Assembly: GCF_039852015.1 (NCBI RefSeq)
Contig: NZ_CP156627.1
Location: forward strand, 744,001-808,000
Source: Robbsia sp. KACC 23696
GTDB lineage: Bacteria; Pseudomonadota; Gammaproteobacteria; Burkholderiales; Burkholderiaceae
Direction: 5' to 3'
DNA length: 64,000 nt
Both the position numbers and the translations under genes were made by a program. The notes beneath the pieces were generated by a model that did not search any database, was not told the DNA's origin, and saw only the letters and a program-made list of their open reading frames with translations. Within the stretch, counting starts at the first letter, position 1. Each line of letters starts with the position of its first letter. Shown here one piece after another: positions 8,810 to 18,043 of the stretch.

Positions 8810-9347
8810 ACGTCGTGCTCCGTCTGTCGTATTAGCCACGCCAACACGGGGGCCAAGGCGGCATCGGAATTTTTCTCATAAATCAGCCCATGGCCATTGC
8901 CCCGAACGCCGTGATCTTCCAGGGCCAGTACCTCGACCGATGCGCCGAATGCGTTAAGGAAATCCGCCGTGGGCGGGCTCGCCGCCGCAAACGCCGACGC
9001 TTCCGCGGTGACGACGAGAATCGGCAAGCCGGCAAGCGATGGCAAGCGATACGTACCCGGTTTGGCGTCCCGCAACACCTCGGGATCGTCCACCATCGGT
9101 TCGAATTGCATCTTCGCTGCCGTTGCACCCCAACGCATATGGCCGATATTGGGAATCAATGCGAATGGTGGCCCCATGGGTTCGACGGCGGCGATGGCTT
9201 TTACGAGATGCGGCCGCCGGTCGGCGATCAGCCAGCCGTCGGGACCCGAGGCGGAGTGCGTGATCAAAATGGCCGGCCCGATTCGGTCGAGCAGGGCAGC
9301 GGTACGATCGGCCAAGGGCGCGTGACCCGCTCAGGCGCCTCCCATTC
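8806..9347 (-). pseudogene. Alpha/beta hydrolase remnant (N-terminal loss plus frameshift)
   Basis: The main frame reads LADRTAALLDRIGPAILITHSASG, with nucleophile-elbow-like ITHSASGPDGW, and ends with HGVRGNGHGLIYEKN, whose His fits the catalytic histidine. Just upstream the homologous residues EWEAPERVTRP appear in a different frame, and the main frame has a stop at 9331-9333. A one-base change near 9314-9317 would rejoin them. The first half of the alpha/beta hydrolase fold, about 120-150 residues, is absent. This looks like an inactive esterase-type gene. Confidence 0.75.
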
Positions 9348-9821
9348 AACAAGACAAGGACCGTATTGTTTCGGTCTGACATTCTTTCTCCCCGGTCAGT
9401 GAGGCGTTCCTCGCGCGATTGACGCTGTCCCGAAATCCGTCTTTCGGCGCGGGTGCGGGTCGCAAGAGGTACGCGTTCAATTAATGTATCGAGCAATATA
9501 TATATCGGCGCGCGAACGTGCGAGATATTTATATACCTATCGATACAAAATAAGTCCGAGAGGGGGTACGTCGGGTAAGACGACCGACAAAATCGGCGCG
9601 GCCTGCGCCGGCTATGTGCCGGGCCGTGGCACTAATGTCATAGGTAGGGAAGGGATGCGGCGCGCGGAAGCGGTTGCTGGCGCCGGTGACAAGCGTGAAG
9701 ACAGGCGCCGAGATTGCCGTAGATGACGGCGTGGCGCCTGTTTAACTGAGGGGAGAATGCCGCGCGTTCTCGCGCGGCTCCACCTTATCGCGCCTTACGG
9801 CGCGATACTTTTCTACCAACT
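9348..9821. other. gene-free stretch with hairpins and an AT-rich patch
   Basis: No supported gene. Around 9484-9550 the base composition is unusually AT-rich with TATATATA runs. Three inverted repeats follow: ACAGGCGCC / GGCGCCTGT at 9701-9741, GCCGCGCG / CGCGCGGC at 9759-9778 and TCGCGCC / GGCGCGA at 9788-9805. The last two lie just past the stop codon of the leftward metC-like gene. Confidence 0.55.
9759..9805 (-). terminator. Tandem hairpins after the metC-like gene, possible terminator
   Basis: Two short perfect hairpins with 4-base loops (8- and 7-base stems, all G/C-rich) directly follow the leftward gene that ends at 9822. The only T run (TACTTTT at 9806-9812) is on the plus-strand side, so a classic leftward intrinsic terminator is not proven. 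Confidence 0.45.
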
Positions 9822-11063
9822 TCAGGCCAGCGCTTGTGCAAAGTCCGCGATGAGATCGTCGAGGCTTTCCAGGCCGACCGACAGGCGTACCAGGCCGTCC
9901 GCAATGCCCATCTGCGCGCGGACTTCGGCACCCGCTTCCCAGAAGATCGTCGGCGCGACAGGAATGATCAGCGTGCGCGTGTCGCCAAGGCCCGTCGCCT
10001 TGATCGGCAACTGCAGGCGATTCAGGACGTCGGACATCGCCGCCGCGTCATGCAGCTCGAAGCTCAACAGCCAGGAATAAGCCTTGAACAGCTGCTTGGC
10101 CTGCGCGTGGTGCGGATGCGACGGCAAGCCCGGGTAATGCACGGCGCTGATCTTCGGATGGGCCGCGAGCCACTCGGCGAGGGCCAGTGCCGTTGCGCTC
10201 GTCTGTTGCACGCGCAGATTCAGCGTCTCGGCGCCGATGCTGATGCTGTGCGCTTGCTCCGGGGACAGCGTGCCGCCCATATCGCGCAGCCCTTTCTTGC
10301 GGATCTGTTGCAGCCCCCATAACGTGGGATCGCCTTTGCGATACGTTGCCGCAATGTTGGGATATTGCGTCCAGTCGAACAGCCCGGTGTCGGTCACCGC
10401 GCCACCGAGCGCGGTGCCGTGACCGGCGATGGTCTTGGTCAGCGACTGAACGACCAGGCTCGCGCCCACCGCGCGGGGCTGGAACAAGGCCGGCGACAGG
10501 ATCGTGTTGTCGATGACGTAGACGATGCCGCGCGCGCGGCACAGATCGCCGATCGCGACGAGATCGGGGATTTGCGTGCCGGGATTGGCGATCGTCTCGA
10601 CGAAGACGATTCGCGTGGTCGGCAGCAATGCCGCCTCGACCGCGGCGACGGATCCCGCATCGACCTTGCTGACATTGATGCCAAAGCCCTGAATCGTATC
10701 GAGAATGCTGTTCGTGTTGCCGAACACATAACGGCTGGAGACGACGTGATCGCCGGCGCGGAGCAAGGTCAGAAAGATCGCCGAAATCGCGGCCATCCCG
10801 GTCGCGAACGAGATGGTGCCGACGCCTTGCTCGAGCCGCGTAATCTTCGTTTCCAGCGCTGCGGATGTCGGCGTACCTTGACGTGCGTAGCTATAGCCGC
10901 CCTTCAACGTCCCTTGGAAGACGCCGATCAGTTCCTCGATCCGGTCGAAGCCGTACTGCACCGAGGTGTGAATCGGCTTGTGGATCCCGCCATGCTCAAC
11001 GCCAAAGCGGCGATCGGAATGCACGTTATCCGCTGTTGAGTCGCTGTTTTCGAAGGTCGGCAT
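9822..11063 (-). CDS. Cystathionine beta-lyase / PLP-dependent trans-sulfuration enzyme
   Basis: A 413-residue Cys/Met-metabolism PLP enzyme (fold type I). Visible marks are YSYARQGTPTSAALETKITRLE near the N-terminus, the cofactor-binding block FATGMAAISA, the Asp of VIDNTILSP and the Schiff-base lysine in QSLTKTIAGHG. The family includes MetC, MetB, MetZ and methionine gamma-lyase, which cannot be separated by eye. Related Burkholderia genes are usually annotated as cystathionine beta-lyase or gamma-synthase. The ATG at 11063 is chosen because the 62 upstream codons in the frame are unlike the family. It is divergent from fabV. Confidence 0.85.
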   Translation of the reverse strand: MPTFENSDSTADNVHSDRRFGVEHGGIHKPIHTSVQYGFDRIEELIGVFQGTLKGGYSYARQGTPTSAALETKITRLEQGVGTISFATGMAAISAIFLTLLRAGDHVVSSRYVFGNTNSILDTIQGFGINVSKVDAGSVAAVEAALLPTTRIVFVETIANPGTQIPDLVAIGDLCRARGIVYVIDNTILSPALFQPRAVGASLVVQSLTKTIAGHGTALGGAVTDTGLFDWTQYPNIAATYRKGDPTLWGLQQIRKKGLRDMGGTLSPEQAHSISIGAETLNLRVQQTSATALALAEWLAAHPKISAVHYPGLPSHPHHAQAKQLFKAYSWLLSFELHDAAAMSDVLNRLQLPIKATGLGDTRTLIIPVAPTIFWEAGAEVRAQMGIADGLVRLSVGLESLDDLIADFAQALA

Positions 11064-11275
11064 GGCGGTAACTGATTTAAAAAGGTGGGGAACCGATGAT
11101 AAACGAAATCGATCCGCCGTTCCGCATTCGCTTACTTTTCGGGCTCCGGCGCGCGCAGACGTGCAACGTTTCAGCGTCCCGATACACTGCATTTTGCATT
11201 CTTGAGACCCCTGTCCCTTACAATATCGGAAACGGCAGTTGCAATTCAATTGCTTAATCCAATGTGAGGAGCTTC

Positions 11276-12472
11276 ATGATCATCAAACCGCGTGTCCGTG
11301 GCTTTATCTGCGTGACGACCCACCCGGCCGGCTGCGAAGCCAACGTCAAAGAACAAATCGCCTATGTCCAGAAGCATGGCGCGATCGAGAACGGGCCGAA
11401 GCGGGTGCTCGTGATCGGTGCATCGACCGGCTATGGCCTGGCGGCCCGGATCTCTGCAGCTTTCGGCTGTGGCGCCGATACGCTGGGCGTGTTCTTCGAG
11501 CGTGCCGGCAGCGAAGACAAGCCGGGTACCGCCGGCTGGTACAACACGGCGGCGTTCGAGAAGCTGGCCACCGAAAAGGGCGTGTATGCCCGCAGCATCA
11601 ACGGTGATGCGTTCTCGACCGCGGTCAAGACGGAAACGATCGATATCATCAAGCGCGATCTGGGCCAGGTCGATCTGGTGGTCTATAGCCTGGCATCGCC
11701 CCGCCGGACGCATCCGATCACGGGCGAGGTCTTTAACTCGACCTTGAAGCCTGTCGGTAAGGATGCGACGTTCCGCGGACTCGATACCGATAAGGAAGTG
11801 ATCAAGGACACCGTTCTCGCGGCAGCGACGCAAACGGAAATCGACAATACCGTCGCCGTGATGGGCGGTGAAGACTGGCAGATGTGGATCGACGCATTGT
11901 CCGACGCTGGTGTGCTGGCCGACGGTGCGAAGACGACCGCGTTCACGTATCTGGGCGAGAAAATCACGCACGATATCTATTGGAACGGCTCGATTGGTGC
12001 AGCGAAGAAGGATCTCGACCAGAAGGTCATCGCGATCCGCCAGAAGCTGGCGGCCGCTGGCGGCGATGCACGCGTGTCCGTATTGAAAGCCGTCGTGACG
12101 CAAGCCAGCTCTGCCATCCCGATGATGCCGCTGTATCTGTCGCTGCTCTTCCGCGTCATGAAGGAAAAGGGCACGCACGAAGGCTGTATCGAGCAGGTGT
12201 ACGGGCTATACAAGGACAGCCTGTACGGCAAAACGCCGCATGTGGACGAAGAAGGTCGCCTGCGCGCCGACTACAAGGAGCTCGATCCGGCGGTTCAGGC
12301 CGAGGTCGTGCAATTGTGGGATAAGGTGACCAACGACAACATTTACGAACTCACCGATTTCGCGGGGTACAAGAAGGAATTTTTGCGACTTTTCGGTTTT
12401 GAAATCGATGGTGTGGATTACGAGGCCGACACGAACCCCGTCGTGCCGATCCCGAATCTGGTACAGATGTAA
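11276..12472 (+). CDS. fabV: Trans-2-enoyl-CoA/ACP reductase FabV
   Basis: A 398-residue NADH-dependent enoyl reductase. It carries the FabV N-terminus ([17 protein letters not shown]), the coenzyme motif [12 protein letters not shown] and the FabV active-site spacing Tyr235-x8-Lys244 ([10 protein letters not shown]). FabV reduces the enoyl double bond in the last step of each fatty-acid elongation round and is naturally insensitive to triclosan in several bacteria. The start at 11276 follows GAGGAG. It is a single-gene unit, divergent from the metC-like gene, with the GH44 gene convergent downstream. Confidence 0.95.
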   Translation: MIIKPRVRGFICVTTHPAGCEANVKEQIAYVQKHGAIENGPKRVLVIGASTGYGLAARISAAFGCGADTLGVFFERAGSEDKPGTAGWYNTAAFEKLATEKGVYARSINGDAFSTAVKTETIDIIKRDLGQVDLVVYSLASPRRTHPITGEVFNSTLKPVGKDATFRGLDTDKEVIKDTVLAAATQTEIDNTVAVMGGEDWQMWIDALSDAGVLADGAKTTAFTYLGEKITHDIYWNGSIGAAKKDLDQKVIAIRQKLAAAGGDARVSVLKAVVTQASSAIPMMPLYLSLLFRVMKEKGTHEGCIEQVYGLYKDSLYGKTPHVDEEGRLRADYKELDPAVQAEVVQLWDKVTNDNIYELTDFAGYKKEFLRLFGFEIDGVDYEADTNPVVPIPNLVQM

Positions 12473-12485
12473 GCCAGCCGTCACC

Positions 12486-14156
12486 CTATTGCGCTGCGTT
12501 CGGCAGCACCAGCAGGGTGACACTTTGCGCGGGCACGGTCATGTTCAACTGCCCGCTCGAATAGCTGGTGTCGGAAAGCCGCGTGGTGGCATTGCTTGCC
12601 AACTGCCACACCTGCGCCGTGCCGGCCGTCGCCATATTCGCCAGCGATACGTTGACATTCGCCGACGTATTCAACTGCTTGTTGATAAGCATCACTGTCA
12701 CCGCCTTGTCGCTACGAATCGCGGCGAAAGCGGAGACGTTATCGGGATTCGGCACCGTCGCGGCGATGCTCGTCGATCCGAATCCCGACCCCTTGCCGTC
12801 ATAATTGCGATACAGCTTGAACGCTTTATAGACCGGCATCGTCGAGTCGATCGTGCCCCAACGCGTGGCCATGTCCAGACCTTCGCGACCAAAGATGCCG
12901 AGAATATCGGCCTGCGCCGTCGCACCGTTCATGATCGTGTCGCCACCCCAGTTATATTCGGTGATCGCGATCGGCGTCCCGACGTAATAATACTTGTTCA
13001 CCCACGAGCGCATCGTCGGGATCAGGGCCACGACACTGTTGATCCAGGTCGGATCCTTATACTGCTTGTCCCATAAATCACGCGTGGAGACATTGCGCTG
13101 GAGCATGAGCGCGGTCGTTTGCGAGTTGGCATCCGCCGAATACTCTCCACTTTGCGGGTAAAAGTGCAAACTGAAGACGTCAATCGGATGGCCTGCCGCC
13201 TTCCATGTTTTCAGTAACCAAGGCACATAATCCATGCCGCCGGTCTGGTTCGTCGCATCCGGCGGCGTCACTGCATAGCCGTGCGTGGCGGTGTATTGCT
13301 GATCATATCCGCTGTGGAAATAGCCGCCCCAGCCCCACTCCTCGGGCGCCACCACTTTCGCGCCGGAATCCGCCGCTTTTACCGCTGCCGAATAGGTGAT
13401 GACGCTATTGGCGATTTCGCTGGCATGGGCGCCCGTGGCGTGTACGTCACGATGGATGTTCTGCCAGAGGCTCGGTTCGTTATCCATCGCGTAATACCGC
13501 ACGCCACCGGTCATTGCCGTGCCGAATTGCTGAACGAGTGCCGTCACGCGGGCCTGCTCGTTCGCGGCCGAATCGGTCGTGGTGGCATCGTCAGGATTGT
13601 TGTTCGTGATCATCGTGCCATTCGCATAGACCCCGGTTCCAGCGTCGGGAAAATACGCGTCGGAACCCGTTTGAGCGCCGTATTTGGCCAGCGAATAACT
13701 CGCCAGTTTCGCGTTGTTCGTACCCACTTTCGCCACGCGACCGATCATCGGTAACGTGATGATCGGCGTGGCGCTGCCCGCCATCGTCGAGGCCACGAAG
13801 CGCCCGCCGAATTGGTTGTTCGGATCGTTGACATCAACGGGAACGCTTTCGAAATACCAATCGGAGCCGGCATTCCGGGCATCGAGCCGCCAGTTGTACA
13901 TCGAGGCACTATCGCCACCTGCGCGATTCACCGTTGCACGCAAATCGTATAGGGTTTCCGTCGTGCCGAAATTGATACCGTAAATATACGGGTTGATGAA
14001 GTGCCGATTCGCCTGTGCATCCACGCTGATTTGAACGACCGGCGTCGTTGTAGCAGCCGGTGCCAAGGGCGATGTGGCACCGCCACATATCGCCAGGAAG
14101 GTAAGCGCCCGTTTCGCACTTGCTGTCAGGATGTTGAAACGTCTGTAGGTATACAT
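12486..14156 (-). CDS. Secreted glycoside hydrolase family 44 (endoglucanase/xyloglucanase type)
   Basis: A 556-residue protein with an N-terminal signal-like segment (RALTFLAICGG, cleavage likely before about residue 35). The catalytic core shows INPYIYGINFG, a probable acid/base glutamate E227 in YAMDNEPSLW and a probable nucleophile E400 in AITEYNWGGD, the spacing and context of GH44. GH44 enzymes cut beta-1,4-glucans such as carboxymethylcellulose and xyloglucan. The C-terminal beta-domain (VMLINKQLN, SVTLLVLP) matches the usual GH44 layout, and no carbohydrate-binding module is visible. A plant-polymer role would suit a plant-associated host. Confidence 0.88.
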   Translation of the reverse strand: MYTYRRFNILTASAKRALTFLAICGGATSPLAPAATTTPVVQISVDAQANRHFINPYIYGINFGTTETLYDLRATVNRAGGDSASMYNWRLDARNAGSDWYFESVPVDVNDPNNQFGGRFVASTMAGSATPIITLPMIGRVAKVGTNNAKLASYSLAKYGAQTGSDAYFPDAGTGVYANGTMITNNNPDDATTTDSAANEQARVTALVQQFGTAMTGGVRYYAMDNEPSLWQNIHRDVHATGAHASEIANSVITYSAAVKAADSGAKVVAPEEWGWGGYFHSGYDQQYTATHGYAVTPPDATNQTGGMDYVPWLLKTWKAAGHPIDVFSLHFYPQSGEYSADANSQTTALMLQRNVSTRDLWDKQYKDPTWINSVVALIPTMRSWVNKYYYVGTPIAITEYNWGGDTIMNGATAQADILGIFGREGLDMATRWGTIDSTMPVYKAFKLYRNYDGKGSGFGSTSIAATVPNPDNVSAFAAIRSDKAVTVMLINKQLNTSANVNVSLANMATAGTAQVWQLASNATTRLSDTSYSSGQLNMTVPAQSVTLLVLPNAAQ

Positions 14157-14532
14157 ACGTACTCCTGAATATAGTCTGTCCGATACCGCTTTATCTGTAC
14201 CTTCTGCTTCTTCCTGCGCAATCTATAGGTGACGATTGTGGAAAGGATTGCAGGCGCTCATGGCGTTGATGCTGGCCGCCACTAAGCAATCGGGCCAGGG
14301 ATGAAGTGCGGTAGTGGAACAAAGAGCCCGGAAAGTCGTTACGCGCTTTCTCGTGCCGCCGAAGGTAGAGCAGCAATCGTCGGGCCTGAAAGCCATAAGC
14401 AACGTGATAGAACGACCGTTTCAGCGGGCTGTTTTTAGCGCGTAAAACGCATCGAATAAGAGGTCGATCGAATAAAACAGTTGGCCAAAATAATGAAACG
14501 TTCGGACGAACGAACGCGGCAACGTGATCGGC
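14157..14532. other. gene-free stretch upstream of the GH44 gene
   Basis: No convincing gene. It should hold the promoter of the leftward GH44 gene. Just past the end of the leftward LysR gene is a small hairpin at 14499-14512 (CGTTCG / CGAACG). Nothing else was recognised. Confidence 0.5.
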
Positions 14533-15441
14533 TTATGCCGATGCCAACATCCCCTTTGCAATGCGCGCGACTTCCTCTCGAAGCCAGACATGCGCGCGGT
14601 CGCCATCGTGACGGACATGCCATGTACTGATCACCGGAAGCGCGGGCACGGTAAGCGGTAGCGTTGCGGTGCCTAATGCAAGGGCCCTCGCCATCGATGC
14701 GCATCCTCTGCTAGGCACGGTCACGAGGAGATCGGATGCGCTCACCATGCATAGCGCCGACGCCGCGGAAGGCGCCGATGCGACGACGCTGCGTGCCAGT
14801 CCGTCTGACGAAAGCGTCTCATCCACGCGGTCTCTCAGTCGCCCGCGACGCGACACGATCACATGCTCTGCAGCGGCATATCGTTCCTTGCTCAGCTTGC
14901 GTTTCAATAGCGGATGGCCAACTCGCATTGCAACGACAAGCGTGTCATGGCCCAGCAGACTATGCGAGACATCCGACTGCGTGGGCAACGCTGCGCCGAT
15001 GTGTAAGTCGACATCGCCGTGCCGTAGCATCGGCGCGTCGGAAAAGGGATCTTCAGCCAGCAATCTCAATTTTACGTGCGGCGCGGTACGACGCAGATCG
15101 GCAAGCAGGCCCTGACCCAATGCACAGGCCAAGGCGTCGTGGCACTGGACAGTGAAGTGTCGCTCGATCAGCGCGGGATCGAAACGCTGCTCGCGCGCCA
15201 GCACCGCCTGGGCCCGCGCGACGATCGCACGAACCTCGTCTCGAATGGATTCGGCGTATGGCGTCGGTGTCATGTGGCGTCCCGCGCGTACCAGGACGGC
15301 ATCACCCGTCATATGACGGATCCGATCGAGCGTGCGGCTCATCGCCGGTGAACTGACGTGCATGCGTGCCGCGGCGCCGCCAACGCTTCCCGTGTCCAAC
15401 AGGGCGTCGAGCGCGACGAGCAGATTCATATCCAGTTGCAT
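14533..15441 (-). CDS. LysR-family transcriptional regulator
   Basis: A 302-residue LysR protein with the HTH near the N-terminus (VGGAAARMHVSSPAMSRTLDRIR) and an effector domain to the end. LLVALDALLDTGSV is the NodD/NahR-type N-terminal helix. It is divergent from the inositol-monophosphatase-like gene, with 113 bases between starts, and may regulate that gene and the reductase after it. Confidence 0.9.
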   Translation of the reverse strand: MQLDMNLLVALDALLDTGSVGGAAARMHVSSPAMSRTLDRIRHMTGDAVLVRAGRHMTPTPYAESIRDEVRAIVARAQAVLAREQRFDPALIERHFTVQCHDALACALGQGLLADLRRTAPHVKLRLLAEDPFSDAPMLRHGDVDLHIGAALPTQSDVSHSLLGHDTLVVAMRVGHPLLKRKLSKERYAAAEHVIVSRRGRLRDRVDETLSSDGLARSVVASAPSAASALCMVSASDLLVTVPSRGCASMARALALGTATLPLTVPALPVISTWHVRHDGDRAHVWLREEVARIAKGMLASA

Positions 15442-15554
15442 ATGCGTTATCTAACAGGTAAGAAGAGTTGACTTGATGTTAATTGAGATAAGCCGAAAAA
15501 TGAAGTCCATGCGGTTCGGAACCACTACACCTTGCTTAGCAAAGGAGAGAAACC

Positions 15555-16415
15555 ATGAATCAAGTCACACCAATGCTGCAGACGGCGCAGCGCCTGGCAG
15601 CGGCTGCAACGCTCAGTGCGCGTGACGATGCGCTGCTTGCGGCCATGGTCGCGACGGTGCGCGTTGCAGGCGCCGAATTGCTGCGTCATTTCGATGAGAT
15701 GGCGCCGCCGCCCGCGGATCCGTCGGATATCGTGCGAGCAATAGAGGTCAACGATGCGTTGTCGCTCGACATCGTGCGGGGTCTCCTCGAGCAAGCCCGT
15801 CCAAAGGCCGGGTGGGTGGAGGACGAGCTGGCGGGCGGCGCATTGCCCGCGGGGGAATGGTGGCTCGTCGATCCTGTGGAGGGCAATATCAACCATGTTC
15901 AGGGTATTGCGCAGTGGGGCGTCAGCGCGACATTGATTCGCGATAACGTGCCCGTGCTAACCGCCATTTATGAACCGGTCGCGGGACGTCTCTATACGGC
16001 GGCACGCGGCCACGGCGCGGCATACGCGAACGGCGTGCCGATGCGCGTATCTCAGAAAACGGCATTGAGCGCGGCGATCCTGAGTACCGGACAGGCGCGC
16101 CCGGGTGAAGGCACTGAAACCCATCGTCGGATCGGCGCGTCGGTGACCGCGATGCTCGATGCCGCGCTCGTCGTGCGCACGACGGTTCCCGCGACCTTCG
16201 AACTTGCCCACGTGGCGGCCGGAAGGATCGACGGCTTCTGGCAGTACAGCAATGTACGGTCCGGGCAGGCTGCCGGCGCATTGCTCGTGGCCGAAGCCGG
16301 CGGCGTGGTGTCCGATATTCACGGTCGGCCTTGGACCCTTGCCAGTGATGACTTCCTGGTCTGCGCGCCCGGCATACATCGCGCATTTCTCGATGCGCTC
16401 GACAAGGTGCGCTGA
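15555..16415 (+). CDS. Inositol monophosphatase-like protein with degenerate metal site
   Basis: A 286-residue protein of the IMPase/FBPase-type phosphatase fold. The motif normally written DPIDGTTN is here DPVEGNIN: Asp106 is kept, the second Asp is Glu109 and the Thr is Asn111. The closing motif WDxAAG is replaced by SGQAAG, so the third metal-ligand Asp is Gln238. The overall fold signatures (FELAHVAAGRIDGFW, ALLVAEAGG) are intact, so the gene looks expressed rather than decayed. It may have altered or lost phosphatase activity. AAAGGAGAG precedes the ATG. It is probably in one unit with the F420-type reductase gene that follows 51 bases later. Confidence 0.85.
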   Translation: MNQVTPMLQTAQRLAAAATLSARDDALLAAMVATVRVAGAELLRHFDEMAPPPADPSDIVRAIEVNDALSLDIVRGLLEQARPKAGWVEDELAGGALPAGEWWLVDPVEGNINHVQGIAQWGVSATLIRDNVPVLTAIYEPVAGRLYTAARGHGAAYANGVPMRVSQKTALSAAILSTGQARPGEGTETHRRIGASVTAMLDAALVVRTTVPATFELAHVAAGRIDGFWQYSNVRSGQAAGALLVAEAGGVVSDIHGRPWTLASDDFLVCAPGIHRAFLDALDKVR

Positions 16416-16466
16416 ATCGCACGCTCGTCGGAAAGACTGACCCTCACTATTTCAATGGAGCACAGC

Positions 16467-17102
16467 ATGAAAATCGGCATTCTCGGCGCGGGACGCGTAG
16501 GCGGCACACTGGCGAATGCATTGGCCGCCAAGGGCCATGACATCACCGTGGGCCATCGCGATCCACAAGCTGCACGAGCAAAGTGGCAGGGTGCGGCGGT
16601 ACGGCATGCATCGCTGGTGGACGCGGCGGCGTCGACTAACTTGGTGATCAACGCGCTGCCTGGCGATACGGCGCTGGTTAGCGTCACGGCGCTTGCCGCA
16701 TCGCTGGCGGGTAAAACGCTGCTGGACGTGTCGAACGCGACGACGCGTCTGCCGAACGGCTTGCCGGGTGGGCTGCTTTACCCCGGCGACAGCGTGGCGG
16801 AACGGCTGCAAGCGGCGCTGTCGGAGACGCGCGTCGTCAAAGCGCTCAATACGATGATCTTCAGCGTCATGGTGGCGCCGCGCAGTGTGGCAACGCCGCC
16901 GCAGGCATTTTTAAGCGGTAACGATGAAGCCGCGAAAGCGCAGGTGCAAGCGCTACTGTTGGATCTGGATTGGTCCGCCGAGTGGATCATCGACCTTGGC
17001 GGCATCGAGACGGCGCGCGCCACTGAAGCGCTGATCCTGATGGTGCCGCACCTGATCAAGGCGAAGGGCTTCAAGCCGTTCGCCTTGACTGCCGCATACT
17101 GA
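16467..17102 (+). CDS. NADPH-dependent F420-reductase-like / NAD(P)-binding oxidoreductase
   Basis: A 211-residue protein beginning MKIGILGAGRVGGTLANALA, a dinucleotide-binding GxGxxG fold, followed by VTVGHRDP-like sequence and the KTLLDVSNA strand. This is the F420H2:NADP oxidoreductase-like family, common in bacteria that lack coenzyme F420, where the true reaction is usually unknown. The ATG at 16467 is preferred over 16455 because it follows a GGAG site. It is co-directional with the IMPase-like gene and both are divergent from the LysR gene. Confidence 0.82.
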   Translation: MKIGILGAGRVGGTLANALAAKGHDITVGHRDPQAARAKWQGAAVRHASLVDAAASTNLVINALPGDTALVSVTALAASLAGKTLLDVSNATTRLPNGLPGGLLYPGDSVAERLQAALSETRVVKALNTMIFSVMVAPRSVATPPQAFLSGNDEAAKAQVQALLLDLDWSAEWIIDLGGIETARATEALILMVPHLIKAKGFKPFALTAAY

Positions 17103-17168
17103 TAGACGATGCGCGCGGCCCGGGCCGCGCCCGCGCCGCCTGTGGCGGTAACGAAGCCGATGCGCCGT

Positions 17169-17867
17169 TCAACGACGGCGCTTGGCCGAGCGGTTGCGCC
17201 ACGCCATCATCGACCCTGTGACGATTTCCCATATCATGATGGAATAGACCGATCCGCGTTCGAGAAGACCGCGCGGGAGCGTGGTCAGGAGCGAGACCAA
17301 GGTTACGGCGCTGAGAAGGCCGACGCTTCCGAGGACGATGCTCAACGACGCGAACCGTCGAGATAGGCCGATCTGGCGATGCGCGCACCCGTATGCGATC
17401 AGCGCGACATTGCCAGAGACGATCGCCAGTTGGGCACCTAACAGATGGTAGCGTAGCGATCCGTCTTCCAGCGCCGCTTCCGATCCGTGGTAGTACCCCA
17501 CCAGGAGCATGCCCACGCCATGCAATAAGCCCAGCATTACGATGCCAAATCGCCAGGGCCGCGTCGTCTGTCCGGACACGATGAGGTTGGCGATGAAGAA
17601 GAGTAGGCCTTCCAGCATGAAACCGATGTTCATCAGTCCATGCAGTGGTGAGCAGATCGGTCGGCCATGAAAGAGGATGCCGCATCCTGCTACGCCGAGG
17701 TCGCTGATGTAATTCCGGGCGTAACTGTAGGGCGGCGTATGCCATGCGGCGGCCGATATCGTTTCCGCGGCAAGGTAGAGCAACCCGGCGGCGGCAAAAC
17801 ATAAGCCGCCGACTTTCGCGGAATCGCTTATTCGCTGCGTGCGTGGGGCCACCGATTGAACAGGCAT
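17169..17867 (-). CDS. DUF998-family integral membrane protein
   Basis: A 232-residue protein with about six hydrophobic helices and the DUF998 landmark YISDLGVAGCG after the first helix. The family has no established function. It is transcribed leftward and convergent with the reductase gene. It lies alone, so no context clue is available. Confidence 0.8.
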   Translation of the reverse strand: MPVQSVAPRTQRISDSAKVGGLCFAAAGLLYLAAETISAAAWHTPPYSYARNYISDLGVAGCGILFHGRPICSPLHGLMNIGFMLEGLLFFIANLIVSGQTTRPWRFGIVMLGLLHGVGMLLVGYYHGSEAALEDGSLRYHLLGAQLAIVSGNVALIAYGCAHRQIGLSRRFASLSIVLGSVGLLSAVTLVSLLTTLPRGLLERGSVYSIMIWEIVTGSMMAWRNRSAKRRR

Positions 17868-18043
17868 GCGCCTCCTTGGTTCGCAAGCGTAAAAGTCATT
17901 ATCGCCGAAGTAGGGCGGTCAAACACACGTTTTTCAAACAGCACTTACGAAGCGCCTTATAACTCTTTGAGTTGTTCTCGGGCACAATCCCTCTTGCCAG
18001 CGATATTCAGTAAGCGCCCGGTCATCCTATCTTGAAAGTGCCT
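17868..18043. other. short gene-free stretch
   Basis: Separates the DUF998 gene from the end of mesD. It should carry the DUF998 promoter; no clear site was recognised. Confidence 0.4.

Noticed and set aside
9484-9726. An 80-residue plus-strand frame starting MYRAIYISARERARYLYTY.
   Set aside because: Composition follows the AT-rich patch and hairpin, there is no ribosome-binding site and no recognisable domain.
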